Shown piece after piece: positions 53,133 through 60,974 of a stretch of 64,000 bases of DNA. The notes under the pieces were generated by a model. That model did no database searches and was not told where the DNA came from. It worked only from the letters and a program-made list of their open reading frames with translations. The stretch is from Desulfobacter curvatus DSM 3379 (GTDB lineage Bacteria > Desulfobacterota > Desulfobacteria > Desulfobacterales > Desulfobacteraceae): positions 41,595 to 105,594 of the forward strand of contig NZ_KB893112.1 of NCBI RefSeq assembly GCF_000373985.1, written 5' to 3'. Both the position numbers and the translations under genes were made by a program. Each line of letters begins with the position of its first letter. Within the stretch, counting starts at the first letter, position 1.

Positions 53133-53607
53133 GTCCCAGGTGCATTGTCTTGACTGCCAGCTGGATACAATGATGCTTTTTTTCCGGTATACTTTCAAGA
53201 ACCCTGAAAACATCTCCGTCATTTATTTCTAAAGCCTGCTCAATGGTTTTTCCCTTTACAAGATCCACTGTCGCCATTGCTGCAGAGATGGCACCTGCAC
53301 ATCCTGCGATCTCATATTTGGCATCCTGGACAATGTCATTTTCATCAACTTTTAGATAGATTTTCATTGTATCACCGCAGGAACCGACTTTAAAGGAGAT
53401 TTGATTCGCATCTTCAATGGAACCCATATGTTTTTTTTCAAGATAATAGTCAATAGCCGGTTCCCCATATCCGGCTTCGGACAGCATTTTACGTTCTGAA
53501 TCCTGTATTGTAATTTCTGTGGCCACTTCATACATCCTTAATTGTATGCCCTTACCAAAAATAAATATTTTATCGGGCAAAGGAATAAAATATTTTTCCC
53601 GGCACAT
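53101..53607 (-). CDS. NifU/IscU-like iron-sulfur scaffold protein
   Basis: Up to 168 residues; an internal ATG at 53535 (MYEVATEITIQ) is a likely alternative start with TAAGG directly before it. The three scaffold cysteines are present: GSCGDTM, AGCAGAISA and the C-terminal KKHHCIQLAV. The family builds [2Fe-2S] or [4Fe-4S] clusters and hands them to apoproteins. The middle cysteine context differs from IscU (GCxAS), being GCAGA. No iscS is nearby. Its 3' end overlaps the lipoprotein gene. Confidence 0.85.
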   Translation of the reverse strand: MCREKYFIPLPDKIFIFGKGIQLRMYEVATEITIQDSERKMLSEAGYGEPAIDYYLEKKHMGSIEDANQISFKVGSCGDTMKIYLKVDENDIVQDAKYEIAGCAGAISAAMATVDLVKGKTIEQALEINDGDVFRVLESIPEKKHHCIQLAVKTMHLGLEEFQTAHVS

Positions 53608-53900
53608 AAATATAATAACCTTTCTAAAATAATGATTTCCGTTTTGATGTCAAGGGAAATGACCATTTTCGTCTTATGGTTTTTTACGATTGTCCCGGCG
53701 ACATGGTTATGAAGAATAAAGATTTGTCCGGGCCAGCCCTGTTTTTTACGTTAAATCTTCAAAGCACTGCAAATAGGGCTTGTGATTATAGCCAGTTATG
53801 ATATTCTATACCGACTATTTCGACAGGTCAGCCATAAACAGTTAAATGTTGTAACTTAAATATCTTATTCATTGCCATTTTGGTTAAAGGAGATTCGTTC

Positions 53901-54131
53901 ATGAAAGAGTTGATTAAGCTTATGGCGAAAGCGCTGGTTGATGATCCTGAACAGGTTGACGTACAAGAGATTAAAGCTCAGCAGACCCTTGTGCTGGAAT
54001 TGCGGGTGGCCAAAGAAGATCTAGGAAAAGTGATCGGCAGAAAAGGCAGGACAGCCCAGGCAATGCGTACTATTCTTGCCTGTGCTTCTGCAAAGGAACA
54101 AAAAAGGGTCATTCTGGAAATTGTTGAATAA
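53901..54131 (+). CDS. khpA: KH-domain RNA-binding protein KhpA
   Basis: 76 residues from the ATG at 53901 with AAAGGAG upstream. Type II KH domain with the GKVIGRKGRTAQAMR GxxG loop. KhpA-type proteins bind RNA and pair with KhpB/Jag in many bacteria. It usually sits between rpsP and rimM; here it is alone, which is atypical. Confidence 0.9.
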   Translation: MKELIKLMAKALVDDPEQVDVQEIKAQQTLVLELRVAKEDLGKVIGRKGRTAQAMRTILACASAKEQKRVILEIVE

Positions 54132-54180
54132 ATTCATCCTGAGATTGTTTTAATTGACTTGAAATTTTTACTCTTCCGGG

Positions 54181-54276
54181 AAGCCATGAGAATTTAATCT
54201 TCTCCGTTGTCAAGGTGTTACGGTAATCTGCCATAGCCGCACCCTGCACGTGTTGAAGCTAAAATTCTCATGACTT
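54181..54276. repeat. 96-base hairpin element, possible structured RNA
   Basis: Arms AAGCCATGAGAATTT (54181-54195) and AAATTCTCATGACTT (54262-54276) are complementary with one mismatch and enclose 66 bases. No T run follows, so it is not a plain terminator. Confidence 0.5.
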
Positions 54277-54338
54277 TTGTTAGGTTGGGGTTTGTTTTTT
54301 TACGAGGTTGTGTAACGTACATAGATTTTACAATGTTC

Positions 54339-54391
54339 GTTGTGGGCTGAAACACGGCGTTTAAGAAATCAGGTCGGCGCTTGGCTGTTTA
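54339..54391 (+). repeat. Intergenic hairpin repeat, copy H (degenerate)
   Basis: TTGTGGGCTGA and AGGTCGGCGCTTGGCTGTTT; the central CATGG is changed to CTTGG. The most decayed of the eight copies. Confidence 0.55.
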
Positions 54392-54557
54392 TCAAAATCC
54401 AATTCATCTGTTGTAGCGATTTTCCAGCGGCTTTTAAAGATAGGCTCCCATGACGGGGCGATTAAATTACGAGAAATTATACCAATCATGTCTCATTCTG
54501 TGATATGGGTAATTTTTATCTTTAACCTCCGTTGTTTTAATGAAAGGGATAACGCCA

Positions 54558-55721
54558 ATGCAAATATTAAAAAAAATTCTTTATTTGATTCTGTTTTTTT
54601 CCCTGCTTGTTTCTGTTCCGGTCATGGCTGCTGACAAAGGTAATTTTAGCGTAAAGCCTAATACCAATAATGGCAAAAAATGGCGGATCGGATATTTTGA
54701 GGGAGGGGAATACGTTAATTACCAACTCAATTTTTTGGGGATTGTCAGGGGCTTGATGGACATGGGATGGATGGAAAGGGCTGAAATTCCAGAGCAGTCA
54801 GGTGAGCAGACCGCCCAATTATGGCAGTGGTTGGCTAAGACTACCCAAAGCCGGTACATTGAATTTGTCAGGGACGCGCATTACACCGGTAACTGGGACA
54901 CACCACTTATTGAGAAGATGGTGCCGCAAATTATTTCCCGTTTGAATAATGAAAAAGATATTGATTTGATCATCACAGCCGGGACTACGGCTGGTCTCAA
55001 GCTTGCCACCAATGACCACAAAGTGCCCACCCTTGTCACTTCCGTCTCGGATCCTCTGGCTGCCGGTATTATTAAAAGTGTTGAAGATTCCGGTTTCGAC
55101 CATGTCCATGCCCGGGTTGATCCATACCGCTATGAACGTCAGATTCAGCTTTTTCATGACATTATCGGATTCAATAAACTTGGTATTGCCTATCAGGATA
55201 CTGAGCAGGGCCGCAGTTGTGCGGCACTGGACAGTGTCAAAAAGGTGGCTGGTGAGCGCGGGTTTAAAATTGTTTCCTGTTTCACTACAGATGAAAGCGC
55301 AGATGTTAAAAAAGACGAAGAAAGTGTGAAAAAATGTTTTGAGACTTTAGGGAAAAGCTCAGATGCCATTTATGTCACCGGCCAGAACGGTGTAAATGCA
55401 GACAGTATTCCGGATCTTGTGAAAATAGCCAACAAATACCGGATTCCCACCTTTACCCAGTCCCATTCCGAGCAGGTAAAATATGGATTTTTAATGAGTA
55501 TCTCCCGGGCAAATTTTTACTATGTCGGGCGGTTTTATGCCGAGACCATGGCCAAGATATTCAACGGGGCGAAACCTATGGACATAGGTCAGTTATTTGA
55601 AGCACCATCAAAAATCGCCATTAATTTAAAAACTGCTGAATTGATCGGTTATGATCCGCCTGTTGATGTTTTGAGTGCGGCAGATGAAATAGTTGAGGAC
55701 ATTGAAAACCCTAAAAGATAG
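54558..55721 (+). CDS. ABC-type substrate-binding protein (ABC_sub_bind/TrpX-like), orphan
   Basis: 387 residues from the ATG at 54558 (AAAGGG nine bases upstream; an ATG at 54540 is also possible). A signal peptide ending PVMA-AD, then a type I periplasmic binding fold (RIGYFEGGEYVNYQ, IDLIITAGTTAGLKLA, TLVTSVSDPLAAGII). ABC_sub_bind members bind small molecules such as aromatic amino acids. No ABC permease or ATPase is adjacent; it may serve a distant transporter or act as a sensor for the signalling operon across the terminator. Confidence 0.85.
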   Translation: MQILKKILYLILFFSLLVSVPVMAADKGNFSVKPNTNNGKKWRIGYFEGGEYVNYQLNFLGIVRGLMDMGWMERAEIPEQSGEQTAQLWQWLAKTTQSRYIEFVRDAHYTGNWDTPLIEKMVPQIISRLNNEKDIDLIITAGTTAGLKLATNDHKVPTLVTSVSDPLAAGIIKSVEDSGFDHVHARVDPYRYERQIQLFHDIIGFNKLGIAYQDTEQGRSCAALDSVKKVAGERGFKIVSCFTTDESADVKKDEESVKKCFETLGKSSDAIYVTGQNGVNADSIPDLVKIANKYRIPTFTQSHSEQVKYGFLMSISRANFYYVGRFYAETMAKIFNGAKPMDIGQLFEAPSKIAINLKTAELIGYDPPVDVLSAADEIVEDIENPKR

Positions 55722-55742
55722 GGTAATTGATTAAGGCTTAAC

Positions 55743-55774
55743 AAAAAGGTTCGGCCAATGTGCCGGACCTTTTT
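55743..55774. terminator. Bidirectional Rho-independent terminator
   Basis: AAAAA, stem GGTTCGGC, six-base loop, stem GCCGGACC, TTTTT. It lies between the substrate-binding gene (+) and the 522-residue protein gene (-), and works for both strands. Confidence 0.85.
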
Positions 55775-55779
55775 ACGTT

Positions 55780-57348
55780 TCAGCAGGGATTACATAAGGG
55801 GATTTTTCCAGACAGTTCCCTGGAACATGCCCGCGCCACCATCCCCTGCCAGTCCGGTTGGCGGGTGATTGGGGCGCCTGCATCTTTGAGTGCGCCAAAA
55901 AGACCTGCCATATGGGCCTGGGTAACGGTCAGACTAAACGCTTTGATCAGGTCCTTTCTGTTCACTCCCCCGGCCTGGATGATTTCAATGGGACCTGCCG
56001 GCAACAGTTCATTGCCCTGCCCAGGACTCATGAATGCCAGCATCCCGTCCTGGTAAAGGTCCGTGGTGATCTCTCTTATGATTTCTGCAGTTGCGGTATC
56101 TGACTGTGCTTCAAGACAATCGGCAATACCGGTTTTCATCCAGGAGAGATATGCGCCCTGGAATACGCCGCCCACACAGCTAACTCCCCTGGCAAAACAG
56201 ATGAGCAGAAAACAGGTAAACAGGGAAGGCAATAGTTTTTGTTTTTCAAGTGCCTGCATCAGTTCATCCTGGGTAAAATTCATGATAAACGAATCGCCCT
56301 GGTCATCCCTGCCGGATAGATAAAGATCTCCTTTAACGGCTTTTAATAAAAGGGGAACCCGGCGCCCATAGTCATCAATGCCCCAGAAAAAAGTCGTGCC
56401 TGTTGCAGTGCCGACCGGTTTCCCATATGAGGTCTCTCTGGCATGGAGCTTATCGGTATACCAGCAACCTGGGCAGCCGTCCAGATGTTGAATAATAGCC
56501 TCACGCAGTGTTGTATTGAAAAAGATTCGGTATGCAAGGCTGTTTTCATGGTTCAGGTCTTTGCCGAGCAGAAAGGCGGTGATCTTTTCAATTTCCAGAT
56601 ACAAAATATCCGGCGAATATTTATTGGTTTTAAGCATGCGTTTTCCAAGCATCCGGTTAATAATCATGGCCTGGGCTGAATAGCTGTTTTGGTTTAAAAC
56701 GCAGTTAGCTGCGTACTCATGCTCTATAATGCTTAAAATTGTTTCGGCCGTAATTTTTGAGATCAGGTTTTCTTTTTTCCATGCCATTGTTTTTTGTATG
56801 GCTCTCTGCTGCATGGCCTTGGTAAATGGTTTTGCCAGGCCGGCCATGGTCCTTTTTTGATTATCCGGAAAGACCGGCAGTCTTAAGGGCAATTCTTTCC
56901 TGACACCCGATCCGGTTCCGTATACCAGAAGCCCCCGGGCAAAGGTGGAACTGTTAAGGGGCACGTTGCCGAAACAAAAAATAGGGATGGTGGTTCCTTT
57001 GCAACGGCCGGTGAGAGTTCCGGCACCGTATATCAGGTTTCCTTGGACGGAATTGGCAAAATAATCAATGCCAAGGTGTGTGGTGGTCATTACCGTGCCT
57101 GCTGCCATCAGATCATTGGCCGTACGGGTGGCTATGTTCTCTCCCAGAACAGGATAAATTTGATTAAACACCGCTTGCCGGATGTCATCCCTGGACTGAA
57201 CGGATGGACAAGGCGGGGTGTTGAATCGCTCGGTATACACCCCAAGGGGCATATGACCAAAGGTGTTAAGGATGTTTTTTACCACAGGCAGTTTTTGGCA
57301 GGCCATCTCCAGATATGCCGATGCACTGAGCTGTAACTGTTTTGTCAT
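55780..57348 (-). CDS. Unrecognised 522-residue protein, last gene of the sensor-racemase operon
   Basis: I cannot assign a family. No signal peptide; mixed alpha/beta, with glycine-rich turns (LIYGAGTLTGRCKGTTIP, VYGTGSGVRKELPL) in the first 170 residues, a helical middle, DGCPGCWYTDKLHARET with a CPGC pair near 300, and GQGNELLPAGPIEIIQAGG toward the end. Thirteen bases separate it from the sensor-MFS fusion upstream, so it belongs to that operon. The terminator follows directly. Possible roles such as an enzyme acting on the transported or racemised compound are guesses. Confidence 0.8.
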   Translation of the reverse strand: MTKQLQLSASAYLEMACQKLPVVKNILNTFGHMPLGVYTERFNTPPCPSVQSRDDIRQAVFNQIYPVLGENIATRTANDLMAAGTVMTTTHLGIDYFANSVQGNLIYGAGTLTGRCKGTTIPIFCFGNVPLNSSTFARGLLVYGTGSGVRKELPLRLPVFPDNQKRTMAGLAKPFTKAMQQRAIQKTMAWKKENLISKITAETILSIIEHEYAANCVLNQNSYSAQAMIINRMLGKRMLKTNKYSPDILYLEIEKITAFLLGKDLNHENSLAYRIFFNTTLREAIIQHLDGCPGCWYTDKLHARETSYGKPVGTATGTTFFWGIDDYGRRVPLLLKAVKGDLYLSGRDDQGDSFIMNFTQDELMQALEKQKLLPSLFTCFLLICFARGVSCVGGVFQGAYLSWMKTGIADCLEAQSDTATAEIIREITTDLYQDGMLAFMSPGQGNELLPAGPIEIIQAGGVNRKDLIKAFSLTVTQAHMAGLFGALKDAGAPITRQPDWQGMVARACSRELSGKIPLCNPC

Positions 57349-57361
57349 GAATCTATCCGGC

Positions 57362-59872
57362 CTAACCCACTAAAATAAAAATCAGGGTGAAAAGCAAGTA
57401 AGCTGTTGCTGTGAGGGCAATGCCTGAATCCGATCCCATGGTGATAAAAAGCCATCCAAACAGGATGGGGCCCGTCACCTGACCCAGGCGCAGAACAGCA
57501 TTTAAAACGCCGATAGCCTTGCCGCCACCCAGTTGTCTGGTGATGTGAAAATCCAATACATAGGCGCTTCTGACCGGAATCAGGCAGGCGGAAAGACCCA
57601 AAAGAAAGATGGAAACCGTAACGGAGACAACACCGGAAAAGTCTTTAAAAAAATAAAAATTGGCAATGCTCAGGCTGCCGATGAAACTGCCCATGACAAG
57701 GTATCGTTTCTTGTCGTTGGCCCGGCCTGCAAGTTTTGAAATATATGGCGCCACGTACATCAGGCAGATGCCGTAAATCATAAAAATCCGGCCGATATCA
57801 GACTGGGAGACACCAATGCTTTTCAGGTAGATGGGGCTGTAATAGTTCATGAAGCCGATAAGTACGATATACCAGGGAAGCCCGTAAAATACGATCAATG
57901 TGAAAATTTTACGATTAAAAAGGAAATTGAATAGGGACGGTTCCCGGGATGGCGGCACTGTTTGTTCTGTCGGGGTAGGGCGGGGCGCTTGTGCGGGTGG
58001 TTTTGGGCGTTTCATGGCATCTTTCATTATGAAGACGGTATACACGATAAGCAGCAGCAGAATAGTGCCGCCCACCAGAAACACCGGGGCATAGCCGATA
58101 CGGTCGGCCAACATCGCTCCTGAGGCACCGCCGCAGATGCTTCCTGCATATACCCCGGCCCACAGCTGGGCCATGCCCTGGGCGCAGTTTCTTGTTGTGG
58201 TCTGTGCAATGACAAATCCCTGGGCCGCCATCAGGGACAGCCCGTACCCCATGCCTACAAGGCCTAAAGCGATAAGAAAGTAAAGGGAAGATGGGGCCAG
58301 CCAGGCAAAAATAAACCCTGTGCCGGATAAAAACAGCCCGATCAGAAAGGGTTCTGCCCAACCTCGCTTGTCGCACCATGCACCGGATATCAGTAATGAT
58401 ATGGAGGTGAACAGCATCTGCATGGAAATGGGAAGGCCCATGATGATATCCTTGGAAAGTCCCAGTAATGGATGAGAAGGGTCATACAAAGTCGCCATAT
58501 GGAGAGGAAGAAATGAAATACAGGTGTCTACCCCGAAAAAAAAGATGAATGCCACCGGACGGATGGATGTGTAATGCACCTGCCCCCTGTGCGCATGGGT
58601 GTCTTCTGTGATTTGCCGTTCAATCAGCTGAAGTTCAAGGATCAGTAATTCAACAAAAAAGAAAATAGAGATCACAAGAACCGTGATGGAATCCAGGGTA
58701 ATTGCTTTAAGATTATTGAACAGGAAATCCTTTGAAATATGGATGGTTAGTTTGCCGGCCAATGCACCGGTCGCTGATTTTTGTGTGTTTAACAGGTCCT
58801 GGGTGACGGTGTAGTCCGGATCGCTTTTTAAAGGAATCGTTCTGCCGGCTGAACCTTTATTATTATCAGGCTTTATCAAATTACGCATACCGTGTTGGGT
58901 GGCCATGTAAAGTGGCTGTCCCTTGGTATCGGATATGGTAATGGCTTTAAGTTCAGGGCAGACGGCAATGACATCGGCCAGCTTCCAGTCCATTTTGTTC
59001 AGTCGCCGGATATCCAGACCCTTTGCCAGTAAATATTCAATATCCTGTTTTAACAATTCTGACATGACAACACTTTTCTGGGTAGAAACATCCAGAAAAT
59101 GGACTCTGAATTCAAAAAGATTGAACAGGCTCAAGGAGATCTGGGCCAGGCAGATGATAATAAAAAAAAACGCAGAAATTTTAAATTTGATTCGCCCCAG
59201 TGATTTTTTAGATATATTGGAATCCAGGTTTAAATGTCGTAGAAAGATGGCGATAAGCCCCATGGCACTGAAAAGAACCACCGCAATCAGATTTTTGTTT
59301 TTCATCACGATGGTGCGCAGCAGGGCTATAACCTGCTTTTGGCTGAAGGCAACTGTTACGGTGGCGACCCATTTTTTTGAAACACCCTGTTTCACCGGCA
59401 GGGAAAGATAATAAACGCCTTTATGTTTCACATAGTGGTTTTCCACAGGGGGGTGGGTGTCTTGGACCATCTGAGGCCGGACCGTTTCAGGCAAGTTAGA
59501 CCCAACAACCTGTGAATTGCTGCTGTAAACAATATGTCCATCCGGATAGGTAATGAAAATAGCAATGTCATTGACACCTGCGCCGGATGCCCCTGTTGCT
59601 TTTTTGGGGGATGCCAGGTGCTGCCGGGCTTCCCAAAGAAGCTTGTCCATGCCAATGAATTTATCAATGGTTTTGCCGAATTGAAGCGCTGTTTCTATGT
59701 TGTGCTGAAGGTCCTTTGCCACCACATTGTTTTTGGAGACAACGGTTTCTACATATAATTTTTCAAGGGTAGCCGATGTTAAAATAATGTTGAAGCCCAG
59801 CGCCAGCACCAGCATGATAACGGCACCTGAAAAAAGGCGAATCCGTGATCTGTTTTTTTTAAATTGACTCAT
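57362..59872 (-). CDS. Sensor-MFS fusion: two extracytoplasmic sensing regions plus MFS transporter
   Basis: 836 residues. A membrane segment (about 12-32), a Cache-like periplasmic region (about 35-190; NDIAIFITYPDGHIVYSSN), two membrane segments (195-255), a second periplasmic region (about 255-405; CPELKAITISDTKGQPLYM), another segment, then a 12-segment major facilitator domain from about 445 with a loop rich in Pro between halves. Such sensing regions are typical of histidine kinases and chemoreceptors, not transporters. The ATG overlaps the racemase stop (ATGA). The transported compound is unknown. Confidence 0.8.
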   Translation of the reverse strand: MSQFKKNRSRIRLFSGAVIMLVLALGFNIILTSATLEKLYVETVVSKNNVVAKDLQHNIETALQFGKTIDKFIGMDKLLWEARQHLASPKKATGASGAGVNDIAIFITYPDGHIVYSSNSQVVGSNLPETVRPQMVQDTHPPVENHYVKHKGVYYLSLPVKQGVSKKWVATVTVAFSQKQVIALLRTIVMKNKNLIAVVLFSAMGLIAIFLRHLNLDSNISKKSLGRIKFKISAFFFIIICLAQISLSLFNLFEFRVHFLDVSTQKSVVMSELLKQDIEYLLAKGLDIRRLNKMDWKLADVIAVCPELKAITISDTKGQPLYMATQHGMRNLIKPDNNKGSAGRTIPLKSDPDYTVTQDLLNTQKSATGALAGKLTIHISKDFLFNNLKAITLDSITVLVISIFFFVELLILELQLIERQITEDTHAHRGQVHYTSIRPVAFIFFFGVDTCISFLPLHMATLYDPSHPLLGLSKDIIMGLPISMQMLFTSISLLISGAWCDKRGWAEPFLIGLFLSGTGFIFAWLAPSSLYFLIALGLVGMGYGLSLMAAQGFVIAQTTTRNCAQGMAQLWAGVYAGSICGGASGAMLADRIGYAPVFLVGGTILLLLIVYTVFIMKDAMKRPKPPAQAPRPTPTEQTVPPSREPSLFNFLFNRKIFTLIVFYGLPWYIVLIGFMNYYSPIYLKSIGVSQSDIGRIFMIYGICLMYVAPYISKLAGRANDKKRYLVMGSFIGSLSIANFYFFKDFSGVVSVTVSIFLLGLSACLIPVRSAYVLDFHITRQLGGGKAIGVLNAVLRLGQVTGPILFGWLFITMGSDSGIALTATAYLLFTLIFILVG

Positions 59873-60960
59873 AAAACAGCTGTTTTGTCCGGTTCTTCCT
59901 GGTAACAGACTCGGGTAAACGGTGATATAAAGCTTTGGAGAAACGCCTGGTAGTTCATTGTGAAATCAACAAAATCTCCCACCTTAAGCGGATGATGACA
60001 CTCCGTGATGTCTGCCAGGGTGTAATTGGAGTTTACGGAAACAATCTCCATGCCTGGGATTAAAGGTGTCAACCCGAACGGGTATGTGTCGCAGATGCCG
60101 AAATTGAGAATGGCGCGTTTACGCAGGCCCTGGCGGCCAACCCGGGGGAGGGTGCCCAAGGCATCCTTTCCGTACAGCTGGGGCGGTGTTACCCGCTTGT
60201 CTTTTATTTCAAGTATATCGCTTCTGAATGTGACCACTCGAGCGTCCAGATTCGGATGCACTTGATTTACCGTGGGAATAGTGCCTAAAAATACCGATTC
60301 TCCCAGGCGGATATTGTTGATTCGGCCGGGAAGTTGTTTGTGTTGCATCCATTCGAGCAGTACGGAACCGCCAACGGACACGGTGTTCACCTCAATGTCG
60401 AGTTTGGATTCAATCCGGTCCGCCAGTTGGGACATGATACCCAGGTTGGATTCATTCGGCACTGTGCCGGCACAACACCCCAGATTGGTGCCGATGCCGG
60501 CAAACTCAATGCCCCGGGGGGTGAGCTGGTGAATTTTACGTACGGTATCCACCACCTGGTCCGGCATTACACCTTCCCTCAAATCTCCGGTATCCACCAT
60601 CAAAAGAATGCTGTGGGGGCAGTTCATGGCAATAGCTGTCCGGTTGAGTTGTTCAATAACGGTCATTTCAGAGTTGAAACTTACACTGAACCCCTGAACA
60701 ATGGCAGGCAGCTCATGGATTGAGGGCAGGGAAATATATATGGGCCGATTGGGGAAGACAGGTTTTGTTGTTGGGCCGTCAGGGACCTTGGATATTCCGA
60801 TGTTCTCAAAACCTAACTCCAGCATCTGACTGATCATCTTCCAGTCTGCATACGGGTCTTTGATAATTCCGGTGATGTTCAGGTGATGTTCCCTGCAGTG
60901 CCTGGATAAAAAACGGATATTGTGACGCAGTTTATCCAGGTTCAGGATTAATTGGTTCAT
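59869..60960 (-). CDS. PLP-dependent alanine/ornithine racemase-like enzyme
   Basis: 363 residues of the alanine-racemase fold: an N-terminal barrel with the PLP lysine in LNITGIIKDPYADW (near 34), GIGTNLGCCAG, SVGGSVLLEW, a RLGESVFLG phosphate-binding turn, and a C-terminal beta domain ending DFTMNYQAFLQSFISPF. It is closest in style to ornithine racemase / YhfX-type proteins rather than Alr. It would racemise a free amino acid in the cytoplasm. It sits between the phosphatase (14-base gap) and the MFS fusion (4-base overlap). Confidence 0.82.
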   Translation of the reverse strand: MNQLILNLDKLRHNIRFLSRHCREHHLNITGIIKDPYADWKMISQMLELGFENIGISKVPDGPTTKPVFPNRPIYISLPSIHELPAIVQGFSVSFNSEMTVIEQLNRTAIAMNCPHSILLMVDTGDLREGVMPDQVVDTVRKIHQLTPRGIEFAGIGTNLGCCAGTVPNESNLGIMSQLADRIESKLDIEVNTVSVGGSVLLEWMQHKQLPGRINNIRLGESVFLGTIPTVNQVHPNLDARVVTFRSDILEIKDKRVTPPQLYGKDALGTLPRVGRQGLRKRAILNFGICDTYPFGLTPLIPGMEIVSVNSNYTLADITECHHPLKVGDFVDFTMNYQAFLQSFISPFTRVCYQEEPDKTAVL

Positions 60961-60974
60961 AACTGTATTAAATT

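Larger units (their letters stand above)
54132..54557. other. Intergenic stretch with a long hairpin and repeat H
   Basis: 426 bases between khpA and the substrate-binding protein. Holds the 15-bp inverted repeat at 54181-54276 and repeat copy H. No gene seen. Confidence 0.5.

Noticed and set aside
54181..54276. Hairpin as an integron attC site
   Set aside because: The arms lack the GTTRRRY/RYYYAAC ends and no integrase or cassette array is present.
17376..54391. Hairpin family as a CRISPR array or as Rho-independent terminators
   Set aside because: Copies are kilobases apart, not regularly spaced, and no T run follows the stems.
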